Shown piece by piece: positions 47,798 to 60,129 of a stretch of DNA of 64,000 bases. Positions within the stretch are counted from its first letter, which is position 1. Every line of letters starts with the position of its first letter. The translations under genes and the position numbers were made by a program. The notes beneath the pieces are model-generated. The model saw only the letters and a list, made by a program, of their open reading frames with translations. It was not told the DNA's origin and did not search any database. This DNA is from Gnomoniopsis sp. IMI 355080 (taxonomy: Eukaryota; Ascomycota; Sordariomycetes; Diaporthales; Gnomoniaceae): the NCBI GenBank assembly GCA_027946555.1, contig JAPEVC010000030.1, forward strand, positions 140,853 through 204,852, in the 5' to 3' direction.

Positions 47798-47898
47798 ATC
47801 CGCTTCTCCGATTCCAGACTACCTGCCAACTTTGAGAAGTTGGTAGGAGAGAATCTGCGAACACCCATTTTTAATCCATCAACTCGGTCTTGGGGACG

Positions 47899-50647
47899 AT
47901 GAGCTCGAGCGTTCTCAAACCCGGTCAGCAGATCAAGCCCGGCCAGGGTCTGCCGCCGGGTGTCGCGCCTACCAGTCAGAGCATACTGCTCGACAAACTC
48001 AATGCGCGTCGAGCAACTCCCGACTCCATCTCTGAGGCAGTAACCAGTTCAGACGACGAAGCTCAGGACCTCGCTCAATCTATTCAGCACCAGAAGCCTC
48101 CCCGTCGAAGCTCTTGGTTGAACGAGCCAGCCCAAGTAGGATACCGTCGAAAGGAATCGTTCGCCAGCAGCTCCATGTCCCCTACTACTTCCCATTCAGG
48201 CACACCCTCTGCTGAGGCAGGCGCGACTACGTGGGGCTCGAGTTCATCCACCATCATGGGCCGTCCTCACGCCGGGCCTGCCTCGTTCGGCTGGGGCCAA
48301 GGAGGAATCTGGAACAGCGAACGGAAAGACCCGCCCTCTCGACTGGCTGAAGTACTTCCTTCGCCCAACCCGTCTCACGCATCAGGACATTCCTTTCTGG
48401 GTCAGGACAGTGGCGCATCTCAGTTATCACCCGCACCAAGAGATTCCAACGCCAACTCCCAAATACCTTTTGCCATCCCCATCCATCCAACCCCCAAGAA
48501 TTACCGGTCACAATCTTATTCCGTAGGCCAGCTTGACCTCGAGACACCTGTCTCAGCCACAACCCAAGGATCTTCAGGTATCCTGGGATCTCGGAACCGG
48601 GGAGTGCCCCACCCTGGCCTGCAACACCGACCCTCGAGGCCTAGCATGCTCAGCGAGATGTCGAATGAAGGTGGAGTCTTGGGGAAGGTGAAGGAGGTTG
48701 AAGATGGTGACGTTGGGGCTTCTGACGCCACGCAAGGTCAACTACAGTCAGCCGAGGCCAAAACGATCGAAATGCTTACCCGCGAAAATAATATGCTACG
48801 TCAACAGCAGCTCCACGCCACCCGCATGAGACCAAGAGCATCAACCGGCTTTGGTGGTTTGGGTAATGGCTACGGTCTCCACGAACCTGTCCCTGAGGAA
48901 TCGTCCGACTACGCTGTTGACGACGAGTCAAATGATATCGACGCTGCGGTGAAAAGAGGATTCACCCGAAGGACGAGTGAGTTTGGTAGCGGACCGTTCC
49001 GTCAATCGTTCACACTCGAAGGCCGCCCCACTCTTGAGAACCGCCCTCTTGAGAATGTCAAGAAAGCGATATGGTCAACCTCTCTCGGATTCGGTAGCTT
49101 GGGCGATCTTCCGCAAAGCCGGCGCCATTCCTTTGCGGACGTGCCGCCTACTCGTCAACCGTCAGTTGGATCCATTGGTGATCATGGTATAACTCAGGAG
49201 CCTGGCTCTATGGACAATCAGCATGGGCAGGACTTCACACCCTCACAATTTGAGAACGCGATGTTGGCTCGGATGAGTCCTGGTAAGTGGGAAAGTAAGG
49301 GCGGTCTGTGTCTGCTCTCGCTGATTAATTTTTAGCAGGCGCATACTTCAACGGTCCGGGTATGACCGGTGCCCAATCTAACATGATGCCCTCGGGATAC
49401 GGTAACATGTACCAGTCAATGTACGGAATGCAGGCTCCTTTCGCGAACAGGCCGCCTTCTCCCCAGCGTGGTATCTACGGCATGCCTCAGCCTCGACATG
49501 CTCAGAAGCTACACATTGTCCTTTTCAAGTGCAATAGAGCCGATGTGTTCTACATTCAGGAGGGCACAGGACTGACAGTCAAGCCGGGCGACTTGGTAAT
49601 TGTGGAAGCAGACCGAGGCACTGACTTGGGGACTGTGGCTCGAGACAACGTGGACTGGGCTGCCGCGAAGGACCTGAAGGAACACTTTGCCGAGGAGCAC
49701 TACAAATGGCTCATGATGTTCTCTCAGAACGCTGCTGTGGCTCAGGACGGAGCAGGTGCTGGCCTGATGGCAGCCTCAAACGGCATGCATGGCGGTGCAG
49801 TGGGTGGCATGGGCCCGCCGAGTCAGCACCACATGCAGGAGCCTAATTCTGGAGAGCTGAAACCCAAGCTTATCAAACGTCATGCTCAACCTCACGAGGT
49901 ACAAGCTCTACGAGAAAAGGAGGGAAGTGAGGCAAAGGCAAAGCGCGTCTGTCAGTCAAAGGTCAAGGACCACGGGCTGAACATGGAGATTCTGGATGCG
50001 GAGTTTCAGATGTCAGTGTTGTATATTTGAGTCTAGGCTGAGAATATCCTGCTAATACTGTGCACAGGGACTGGAAGAAGTTGACCTTTTACTACTTCGC
50101 TGACAACTACATCAACTTCAACTCCCTCGTCACGGACCTGTTCAAGATCTACAAGACCCGCATCTGGATGTCGGCCATCAACCCAGCTTCTTTTGCCAGC
50201 CCTTCCATCGGACAGACACCCAGTGGCATTGGTCCAGGTGCTGTGGGTGTAGGCCGCAATGCTCCAAATGATCGCCGGCAGAATCCGCAGCAGCAACAAG
50301 AGCCACAGCAGCCGGCTTTCTCCAGTGCCACGGCTGCGTCACGCCCTTTCGCGCTTACATCACCATTCGCCAACGACCGCGGCACTACTTTCCCACAGCC
50401 AGCCTATCCATACAGTTATGGCGGCTTCAACAGTGTGCCTCGCCCCGTGGCACCATCCTTTACACCTAGCGTCGACCCCTACGCTACCGCCTTCCCCGGC
50501 AACGAGTACCAACAGCGTTCCCGAGGAGGGTTTGCCACACCGCATAGCGCAGTCTCGCAAAGTGACCAGCCAGTCTCTCCATTGACAACCCAAAACGATT
50601 GGATCGGATCGTTTCAGGGCTTATCGCTCGCAGGAAGCGGCCGTTAA
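47899..50647 (+). CDS. PSP1 C-terminal domain protein
   Basis: Spliced as 47899-49282, 49339-50011, 50068-50647 (878 residues). The first ~490 residues are low-complexity (Ser, Pro, Asn, Gly) with many RRxS-like sites and look disordered. The PSP1 domain follows at about residues 510-740: LHIVLFKCNRADVFYI, GLTVKPGDLVIVEADRGTDLG, KPKLIKRHAQPHEVQALREKE, then MEILDAEFQMDWKKLTFYYFA and FNSLVTDLFKIYKTRIWM. Both introns are fixed by phase; the second rebuilds QMDWKKL. Yeast Psp1 was found as a suppressor of DNA polymerase alpha mutations and localises to P-bodies; related domains bind translation and decapping factors, so an mRNA-regulation role is likely but not shown. The Gln/Pro-rich C-terminal 140 residues are probably disordered. 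The upstream TTG-initiated extension was not used. Confidence 0.88.
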
Positions 50648-51635
50648 GGGCCCTGAACTTTTGTTTTCCGTTCTGTCTTCTCGATCCCCGCTCATACCAA
50701 ACCCGGCTTGGTTACAGGAACTGTTGGCCAAAGACTTGCATTTGAATCAGAGAGAATTATTAGTTGCGACTAGACGACGAGTTTTGCAGAACTATTGACG
50801 AGAAAATGAACTGTGAGATTGTACAGGATAGGTTTGTGAACCATATTGTCAGGCGTTGGTGGACCTCAGTGGTTTCCCATTCGAAGAGAAAGATTTCATC
50901 CCGTTACTATTGCGTGTACGGCTCGGTCGTCGGGTATATCAAGGGCCTCATTTCATTGGCATGGCTGGAAAGACAAATGTCAATTTCTCCTACAAAAAGG
51001 CGACTTGGTTATAGACAGAGGTTGACAAGGGGTTCTTGCGTTTGCGGATCATGCGCTTGTCCTATGCGTATTTAATTCGGCTGTCTGGAAGGCCGCCGAG
51101 CGACGGAGTGTTGAACATGCAGCATGCTGCATTCTAATTTCGTTTCTCACGTGTTCGATTCATTGAACTCTGGTTTGGAGAATTGTTAATTCTCCAGAGG
51201 GGGGGGGGTGTTTATGTGTACACAGAGATTGAGGGCAGTTGCCACATTGCAAAATCTCATACACTCATTTCGATATACAACATTCAAAGGGTCCTTCGCT
51301 GTTTATTATTGCTTATGGGGGGTCTTGAATACTGCAAGCTTTTGGTTAGTTTCAGATGGTAAAAAAAATTGGAATCAGACAAAGACAGACATTATTGATA
51401 CCCAAACGTCGTCCATGGAGCTCTGCAAGTGTGGTACGTCGTGATACACAGAAAGGTTCCGCCTTGTGCAAGTTTGTCTGTGCCCATTCACAGTGGATTG
51501 CATCCATGGTGTTTTACATGTTTTACATTAAGTGGCTATTATCCCACCGTTGTCACCATCAGCTACCTAGCTATTTACATACATCTTTGACAACAACAAC
51601 AAGATGGCTTCTTGCAAAGCTGACGGTTCTATTTT
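50648..51635. other. convergent 3' flanks of PSP1 gene and histidine kinase
   Basis: About 1 kb. There is a G9 run near 51201 and AT-rich DNA; no gene recognised. Confidence 0.55.
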
Positions 51636-54600
51636 TCATTTTTGAAACACCGAAGATCCGAAATACTGTACAATACCCAAGTCCAGCTTCTTCATGCCCA
51701 TAGGCTTGACAAAAAACTCATCCGCGCCCGCTGCAAATGAACGAGCCTTATCGGCGGAGGAATCCTGGCCAGTGACCATGAATATCCGACTGGGCGCCCT
51801 AGCCACCGTCAAAGAAGGCTCAGCCTTGCGTTCGATGCTGCGAATCCGCTGAACGGCCTCGAGCCCATCACAGACGGGCATTTGGAGATCCATGAGTATG
51901 AGATTCAGTGGTCGGCCGGCCTGCAACTGTTCTGTGAACCTGTCCACGGCTTCTTCGCCGTTGATTGCAGTGATGTGCTCGATGCCTCGTTTTAGGCAGT
52001 ACATTTGCAGAATTTTCAAATTCACCACGTTGTCGTCTACGAGCAGGGCGAAAGGGGCTGTTTCGACTGATGGTTCTGTGTCGCCCACCAGAAGCTCATT
52101 CGTCGAGACTTTGCATTGCCCGTTCTTCGTGCTCTCCAGGGTGGGTGTTGTCCATGACGATGCTTCTTGAATTCTTACATTTTCCCACGATTTCTTTATA
52201 TCGACGAGGATTTGTTTTAAACGCGAGGATGTGAATGGGCCGGGAAAGAGCCGTATCCTCGTATCTTGTTCGCTGGTCTGTGTTGATGATATCGCGGCCG
52301 GTGTCAAAGAGATGGATAGCTTCGCCGGGTTGGCAGCGGCGAGTGCATCGCAAGTTTCAGAATTTGCCGCGCAAGGCAAAAGAGCAACGCGATTATGCAC
52401 TGACTGACTCCGCTGAAAGCCATGTTGTTCAAGATAAGCGGCGAATTTTTCCTGAAGCAAATCCGCCACTTGGTCCGGCCCGCGGGCAAGATAGAATGGA
52501 AGAACATCGTGAGTTTTGGACTGAATTTTCGAGGATGGTGCGCTGATACTAGTTCGTGGGGAAGTAGGGAATGGCGTGGCGATGGTAGCTCGAAAGTGCG
52601 AGCCATGCCTCTCGGGACTCTGCGAAGACGAGACGAGAACCACGTCTCCTTGCATGAGCTTGGCGATATTCGCCGCGAGCGTCAGCCCGAGCCCTGCACC
52701 ACGGCTGTGGATATCGACTTTCTCGTAGGCTTCAAAAATGCGAGCATGGTCTGCTGGAGCGATGCCGCATCCCGAGTCCATGACATCCACCGTAAGGAGG
52801 GATCGATCTGCCGATGCGTCGATGGCAATCACCACTGCGCCCTGCTTGGTCGCTTGGAGACTGTTCAAGACGAGCGATTGGACGCATTCCTTTAGTAAGG
52901 CCATGTCTATCAAGCTCGTGCCTTCTTCACTGGCAAGGTTGTTGTTGAAAAAAATGGACACTTCGGCGGGCTCGTGATCTGGCATGGCTTGATCAACTTC
53001 GTAGAGGATGTCGTCTTCGAACTGAGACCAGTCCTGGGGCCCAGCGACCTTCCTGGAGACGGTGGTCTCGGCCCAACGATTGAGCTTGAGCATATTGTTG
53101 ACAGTCGACATCAACTCCTTACCCGAGTCCCGGATGGCGTTGAGGATGGTGGACGCAGTCGCGCCGGACGCTTCGGTCCCCTTCTCGAGCAAATTGCGAC
53201 TCGAAAGCTCCTCTGCCAAAAGTTCACAAGATCCAAGAACACCGTCTGTTGCATATTAGAAATTTTTCATTTATCAAGTCAAAGGATGGCTTCACGGCTT
53301 TGAATGCAACATTGTGCTGCTTAGACTTACGAATGGGCGTCCGGAGTTGATGCGTGATGCCGCGCAAGAATCTCTCTTTGATCATCAATGCCTCGCTAAA
53401 ATGGCGCTGCTGTATCACCTGTCCCAGCGAAACGGCGCACTTTTCGACAAACCAAGAATCTACATCGTCAAGGACGGTCTGTAGCTCGGTCGAGGCGACG
53501 ACGAGGTATCGAACGATGGGGAACGTATTCACTGGGTGGATGATGGCCCGGACCGAGATTGATGTCGTTAACCTGGTATGGTTGTTCGTCTTGATGAGTT
53601 CCTCGATCACTTCCGCGTCTTCCCACAGGCCGTCGATAACGTCGGCTGGGTCTACTGGCTCATGATTCGGGAGGGGAACTGCGTTGTCGACCAGCTCGAT
53701 GAATTTAACACTTGCCGCGGGATACACTTGTCGAATCACATCCAAGATATGTGTCTCTGCATCTTGAGATTCGCTTAAACGGCACTCTGCAAGAAGTTGG
53801 GCCATGTGGAGGCGTTGTCGCCGGCGGCCCTCACGCGAGTGACCGACGATTTCGGCGGAGAGCATATCCGCGAACCGGACCAAGGCCTTTTGCTGCGCCA
53901 ACGTGAGGAGCGGCTTTTCAGAGTTTGAGGCTATACACAACGAGCCAAGTGCCACGCTCTCACCTGTGGGCGCCACGCACCGCAGCTGTGCGCCTGCATA
54001 GCCGCGCAGACCGTTTTGTGCAACGGGCGACTGTCTGAATCGCCAATCGCGGGACATGTCCTGGAGCATAAAGACTGTCTGTACATTGGGGGTGTCTCAG
54101 CATATATGTATTGTGTGCAACAGGATTCACAGCGTTCGTCTCTGTCAAGTCATGCGCGAAAGAACTCACCCCGGGCTCCTGGTTGATGGTGTGCGAGCAT
54201 GGACTCTCACGCCTGGGCACAACAGCCAGAGGCATACCGGCGGTGGCGATGCGTGTGAAGGCATCCTCGAAAACCAGGCCCATGATGGCGAACTCCCAGT
54301 CCGCGAAGAAGGTCTGTACCAAGTCCAGTTTCTCTTGCAGGCGCGCCAGGAAGTCTTCATCTTGGAGCAGTCCATTGGTGTAGTACCACACTGGCTGTTG
54401 TCAGATATGGCCTGTGCAGTGCTCTCTATGCAGCTATGGAAGGGAACTCACACATGGTCAGGCGCAGGCGCTCATTCCTGGTCAAGGACGGCATGAGATA
54501 CTCGTCCGAGAAGCCTTCAGGCTTGGCCGGGCCGGGCAGCTGGTCATCAGCAGCATCGACGAGGCCATTCTGTCGCGAAGGAAAGTGATTAGTGTGCTTC

Positions 54601-54848
54601 TGGTAGTCGAATTCGAGTAAAGGAACGCTGCAGGCGTCGGGGTCGAAGACAGCTTTGTTGCGCGGACGGAGTGGCAGAGGGCGCGTCTCTTGCAGCGACG
54701 CAGATCCTTCCGCACTGGGAAAGCAAGGGGTGAAGAGCGTTTGCGACGATCGAGTCGACGAGGCCGACCTCGACAGCATCCCAGCTGGCCTCGACTGCTG
54801 CAGGTCGCACGAGCTGACGGTTCGTGTCAAGGTGCACGATGTAGACAT
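51636..54848 (-). CDS. hybrid sensor histidine kinase with GAF-like domain
   Basis: Exons 54848-54452, 54390-54170, 54078-53331, 53245-51636 encode 991 residues. Order of parts: a variable N-terminus; the block LRLTMLWYYTNGLLQDEDFLARLQEK typical of this fungal class; a GAF-like sensor region (about residues 150-330, including GLRGYAGAQLRC and VALGSLCIAS); HisKA with the phospho-acceptor His449 in GITHQLRTPIHG; HATPase with N box (VLNSLQATKQG), G1 DSGCGI and G2 RGAGLGL; then a receiver with LLVDDNVVN, the phospho-acceptor Asp908 in LILMDLQMP and the conserved Lys in FVKPMG. The intron within TPI|HG is in phase and restores the H box. It should pass phosphate to a phosphotransfer protein of the HOG-type pathway; the signal is unknown. 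No membrane segments, so it is likely cytosolic. The first exon is uncertain: a second ATG frame opens at 54855. Confidence 0.88.
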
Positions 54849-57800
54849 AGCCCACGCAGCCAGGGCTCTCTGTCGGACGTGTCTTGAAAGGAGGAAGCGT
54901 TGTCCCTTATGTGGCTCTGGCTGCCGTCTGTCTGTCTATGTCAAATTGTCTCGCCTCTGCTGCCCGTTCGTACCAAGGCCCTGCCACATCCCGGTCCCCC
55001 GGGTGCTGCTGGCACCCGTCCCCCAATTTCTACGGGCAGAACCATGGCCTCCTCTTTCGTACTAATATCCAGGGACCGTGGAACCCCCGGGCTTGTGACC
55101 AGAAAGTTAAAAAACAAATAGACCCTTCTGGGCCCAGGCTCGGCTTGCCACTGATTGCCACTGTAGACCCTGCTGGCCTGTTCCATGGCATCGGGACATG
55201 CCGAGACAAACCACTGGACCCTGACCATGTCTCGGTATTAGAAAGCCGCCTTTGCTTCCCTCGTGTCTGCGTCAGCACCCCTCGAGGCCCTGCTGGGAGG
55301 GAGAGTCATGCATACAATAAATTGCTGCTCCATGGCCTAGCTTTGTCATTTTTCATTCATCAAGCCTACCCTGGGGCAATGTGCGTTCTAGCCCTAGGGG
55401 AGAAAAAGGCTCTTCAATGTAGAGTACCTAGGTACCTATCTGTCAGTCGGTCAGACAAGCGGGACAAGCTCGGCTTCCTGTACTCATCAGTTACCTACCT
55501 AGGTGGATAAATTAGGTATTCTTCCTAATTCTGACGGTTTCGACTAGCCTGTGCGTTTAACCCGAGGAGTATAATCCCTACCGAGGGACATACCTAGTAC
55601 TGCCTGATTGCCCACAGAAATCTCGATATGGCTTGGCAGGTTAGCGAGATAGCGTGGAAGTCTTGATCGGGGTATTTATAGTACTTGACGAGCGCCCCTG
55701 TATACGCATGTATAATTGGGCAAATATAGGGAGCTGCGGAGGGCCAGGTACGGCTTTCGTGAAAATGTCAGAAGCGTGTCCGCCATCCTGACCTATAGTC
55801 TCTTTGCACTTACACAACTATGTATTGGGAAGAGAGGCGTCTACAAGTCAAATTGTGTGTTGGATGAGTCGCACCTGTGGTAGGCTCATCTGGAAGCATT
55901 GGGACTGCAGTGACGGTACAAGATTCGTGAGGAGCTTTCTTCGTGCCAGAACAGCGCACCGCAACTTTGTGTTACGAAACCTCCTCTCCTCAGGACATTT
56001 TCGAATGGAAAATAATAGTTGCTAATTGCTATGTCTGCTTTTCAGACAAAGCTTTGACCTAATTCAGTGACTGGCGTAGGCAAAGAGTAAAACGAGTTCG
56101 ACATAGTATAATACACCGTAAATGGAGATTTGATAAAGTATCTCATATTTTCGGTCAAGTGCTACGCAAGTACTCCGTAGGTAGTGACAATCCTCTCTCA
56201 TCGACCACCTCCTTTGCTCGTCTGTCCGGCCTCCCTCGCAGCGGCCAATGCCCTCTTATACTAAATTGGCTCGCAACCCTGCTCACATTTGCCCTAAAGA
56301 GTGATCTGGTAACAGCTTGCTGGTGACATGCTATTGTCGCACTAATAAGGAATTGCTTCTATATTTATTTTGAATGAACAAAGATGTCCTTAGTCAGAGG
56401 AGTGGATGATATGGTGGCACCCTGTTACAATGTGCCGCAAACAAGAGAATAGGGGGGTTAAGCTTCTAGTCATTCTTTGCATTTTTCCCCCATAATTTTG
56501 CCACTAGTTTGCTTTGCGCGGCAGCCAAAACCGCAACCTAGATCGAGCAGTGTCCAAGGCACATGGTGCGCTACGACCAGCTGTGAGCCGTTCTATCCGG
56601 TACCTACCTAGGTAGATAGGTAAACTTCAATCGGATTAAAAGTTTTGTATATTTATGGCCAGGATCACATTTCGTCTCTGCCTGCATTGGTGACCTTTGG
56701 AGAAATACCTACCTAGGTAGTGGAGGTAAGTAGTTCGTCCAATGCTACCTGTGCGAGGTTGAGGCTTTTCGGCGGTCCGGACCGATAATTAGTTCCACTT
56801 CTCTAGCTTAAGTGCCGGTGCTCTTCAACGACGTCCCACGAGGCACATTGATCAGTCTAGAACTAACCTATACAGTCTCAATCCTCCAAAGGGCAAGAGG
56901 AAATAAAGGAATAAGGGCACAACATCGGGAATATGTGATATTTGTGACCTATCGGCATCGATTATCGCATATCCAGGTGTGTACTATTTCTTACCTGGAG
57001 CCAAGTTGCCAACCTTATGCGCTGCCACTTCAAATCTCTGGAACTGAAGTCAGCCCAGAGCAGTTGAGACATCGTTACTTTTAGCGTGACTTCAAATAAA
57101 TCACTACAGTGCTCTTAAACTTTGGATTCACGTGTGTCGGAGTTTTTCGAAGCATAAGCCTACTTGTACTGTACACTTGAAGACTTGAGAAATCAGTCAG
57201 ACGGAGTAAGCATATCAATATGACTAATATAGTCTGACTGCCTTTACTTCCAAGCGCCTGTTCTCTTCGATTTCTCAGATATAGAATAGCTAGGGCTACA
57301 AACAAGAAAGAAAAAGAACACTCACATTCGAGCCTATGTACTTAAAGTCTCATCGCTAAAGATCAGGATGTTGTGCTGTCCTCGTTGAGGCGTCGATACA
57401 TCACCCAGGTCACTATACAAACCCAAGTGGGCCTTTCATACAGTACATTATCTATTTCCTATGAAAACACGGGTGATACCATAGAAAAGGACCCTCAACA
57501 GTGAGCAAGGACGTTGATCACATTAGGAGCGCTACTTGGCGCCCCCACGCTCTGTAAGCACGCCACCGGGGACGGGCAAACCAGGGGCGCTCGCCCTCGC
57601 TCCACTAACCGGAATTCATATCGGAGCACGCAAATGTTGTCTAAGTTGACAAAACTGTAATTATGGTGCCCATAGACAGGGGCCTTTGGCAGTCACATCA
57701 TCAGAACCTGTCACCACCTGGAGAACTCCACACTGGGCCATGTATAGCATGTCTGGGCGAACGCTTAAAAGCACATGCGTCGGATTTATGATCTTTTCTT

Positions 57801-57932
57801 TGGATGTGTTTTTCTTTTGATGCTCAAAATCATCGTGAAAGCAATTACCAAGATATCACCCTCCGCCGGGCCATTGAATTTCGAAAAGAGGCCTACTCCA
57901 GCTTTCCGTGTACCACGGATCAGGTCTTCAAA
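54849..57932. other. 3.1-kb intergenic, divergent kinase and permease genes
   Basis: No gene recognised. Four TACCTAGGTA-type palindromes lie at 55424, 55493, 56601 and 56706. The + frame 54884-55510 starts with TTG and is not credible. The right end (57500-57930) is the permease promoter; the reading frame stays open upstream of the ATG. Confidence 0.55.
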
Positions 57933-59575
57933 ATGCAGTCAAATACACCGAAGCCATGGTATCATGTCCAGTGGTTCAAGGACCACGATACTGCTGAAGA
58001 GAGGAAACTCATTTTGAAGCTTGATCTCCTGATCGTCCCGTATGCCTTTCTCGCATACTGGACGAAGTACATCGACCAAGCGAATCTCAGTATGTCCAAC
58101 CTCCAGCCAGATCTGCGGCGAGCACCTGCTAATGACATCGAAATCAAAGACAATGCTTACGTGTCCGGATTAAAGGAGGATCTTGGGTTCGAAGGGAATC
58201 AGCTCGTGCAACTGCAAACCATGTACGTCGTGGGAGCAGTCGTCGGTCAGATCCCATTCATGTTTCTCTTTACATTCATTCCTATGAACTATATCATACC
58301 TTTTCTAGATATATGTTGGGGAGTTTTCACTCTTCTTCAATATCGGGCGACTGGCTTCGCAGAAATGGCGGCGTACCGCTTCCTTGTCGGATGGTTCGAG
58401 GTACGTCGCTTATCATTTTACCGGAGGCTCGATGATCGAACCAGCAACTTACAACTGGCATGAGCGCAGGCTTCATTCTTCCCCGCCATACATTATATGT
58501 TTGGTGCATGGTATCGTGGAGATGAAATCGCTCGACGTGGCGGTGTCTTCTACGTCGGTCTTACGCTTGGGACGCTCACTGCAGGTTTAATTCAGGCCGG
58601 TGCATCTTCCTCACTAGACGGTGTCAAAGGCTTGGCTGGCTGGAGATGGATGTATATCATTTGCTCCATCATTACTATCCCCATCGGACTGCTAGGCCTG
58701 ATCATCCTACCCGGCACGCCAGAAATGCCCAACCGAACCTTTCTCTCACGAGCAGATATCGAATTGGCGGCTGCGAGGTTGAAGCGTGCCGGACACGCAA
58801 CCACGGGCAAGTTCGAATGGAGCATAGTAAAGCAATTGGCTTGGAACTGGAAGTTCTGGGCGCTTCTGTGGCTCGACATATTCTTTTGGAATGCTTGCTA
58901 CAATACTTCTGCCGGCGGGTTTCTGCTGTGGCTGAAAGGGCTGGACCGCTATTCCACCTCAGAAGTCAACAATCTTGGGACCATTGCTCCGGCACTGGGA
59001 ATCATCTATACGCTCGCCATCTGCTTTGCCTCGGACCTGGTGCTTGGCCCTGCCTGGGCTATCACGGCCGCGCATACCTGGAACATCATTGGCCTAGTCA
59101 TCTTGGTCATCTGGAATGTCCCCGAGTCAGCGCTCTGGTTCGCGTTCACGACGACATATTCGTCTGTAGCCATGTCGAGCGTTCTGTATGGCTGGGTGAA
59201 TCACCAACTCCGGGGATCACCAGGAGAACGAGCATTCGTACTCGTGTTGATCAATGCAGTCGCGCAATCCACGACGGCATGGACCCCGTTGCTGGTCTTT
59301 CCTACGGTTGAGGGCCCTCGATTCCTCAAGGGGTATTCATTCACCCTTGCCAATGCTATATGCTTGATTATCACGGCTCACGCGATACGCATCGCTCTAA
59401 AGCGCCAAGAGTAAGTTTTCCCTGCGTCCCTGGGGAGCCAAAATTGCAGCATATAAATTGACTCAAAATCAGAGCTACTACCGCTGAGGACGCTCCTGAA
59501 TCTACTGCAGGCAGTCTAGATAACGGTCTTGATACTTCCACAAAGAATGGTAGGATCTCAGAAGTGGCATGTTGA
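57933..59575 (+). CDS. Dal5-family MFS permease
   Basis: Spliced as 57933-58400, 58470-59410, 59473-59575 (503 residues). The sequence has about twelve hydrophobic segments and the Dal5/anion:cation symporter layout: N-terminal KLDLLIVPYAFLAYWTKYIDQANLS (shown here only as the conserved TM1 block, with the Dxx(I/V)xP start), QLQTMYVVGAVVGQIPFM, the helix after the first intron EASFFPAIHYMFGAWYRG, a central cytoplasmic loop with FLSRADIELAAARLK, and TM11-12 near PTVEGPRFLKGYSF. Known relatives carry allantoate/ureidosuccinate, vitamins or sulfur compounds (Seo1). The substrate is not determined by sequence. The monooxygenase starts 554 bp downstream on the same strand, suggesting linked uptake and breakdown. 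The C-terminal tail of 34 residues comes from the last exon and is polar. Confidence 0.88.
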
Positions 59576-60129
59576 AGTAATCCGGTGCCAGGGCACAACA
59601 TCCATCTTTACTTACCACCCAAGCAAGGTATGTAGTCTTGGACACCGGCCACTGTCACCGGCCACTGTAATATAGAAGCGACATGGACGAGGCATCCTCT
59701 CATTGGTGTGATTAGACCAGTGTAGAATTGAAGGGTATCTGAGGCATCGATTGCCCATGGGCACTTTGAGAAACGCGTATAGGCGCATATCAGCATGGCA
59801 CCATTTGAGGGGAATTGACAACATCTTCCTTGCACCACTACCATACTTGAATGCATTATCTATTAGAACCACAGCAACAGAGCACCGGCATCCGAATTTC
59901 GGAGGGCACCACTTCCCCTCTTGATGAAGCCACATGCATGTTGATGGTGCAATTGTCTGTTGACGTCTTTTCGAACGTGGTAATTGTGGGCTCAGGGACA
60001 CATGCCACATCTGATAAGACCTTGCGTTCAAGATATCCGCAACTCTGGAAATAGGACAGCAAAAGTACTCCTGTCAGGAGCAAAATTGCATTGAAGAGTC
60101 CATATCTTGGCCGCAGTATTATTAACGCT
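59576..60129. other. spacer between permease and monooxygenase genes
   Basis: 554 bp, holding the permease 3' UTR and the monooxygenase promoter. No gene recognised. Confidence 0.6.

Larger units (their letters stand above)
41737..47898. other. 6.2-kb gene-poor stretch
   Basis: No reading frame with a domain or convincing intron structure. The longest, 44027-44707 on -, is Cys/Pro-rich and looks random. Visible features are short tandem repeats at 45037, 45828 and 47770, a run of TAGGTA units at about 46049-46066, and a CT-rich leader before the PSP1 gene (about 47380-47500). A lncRNA or fast-evolving small gene cannot be excluded. Confidence 0.5.

Noticed and set aside
54884..55510. 208-codon + strand frame with a signal-peptide-like start
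   Set aside because: It begins at TTG, not ATG, lies over the kinase promoter and has no domain or cysteine pattern typical of effectors.
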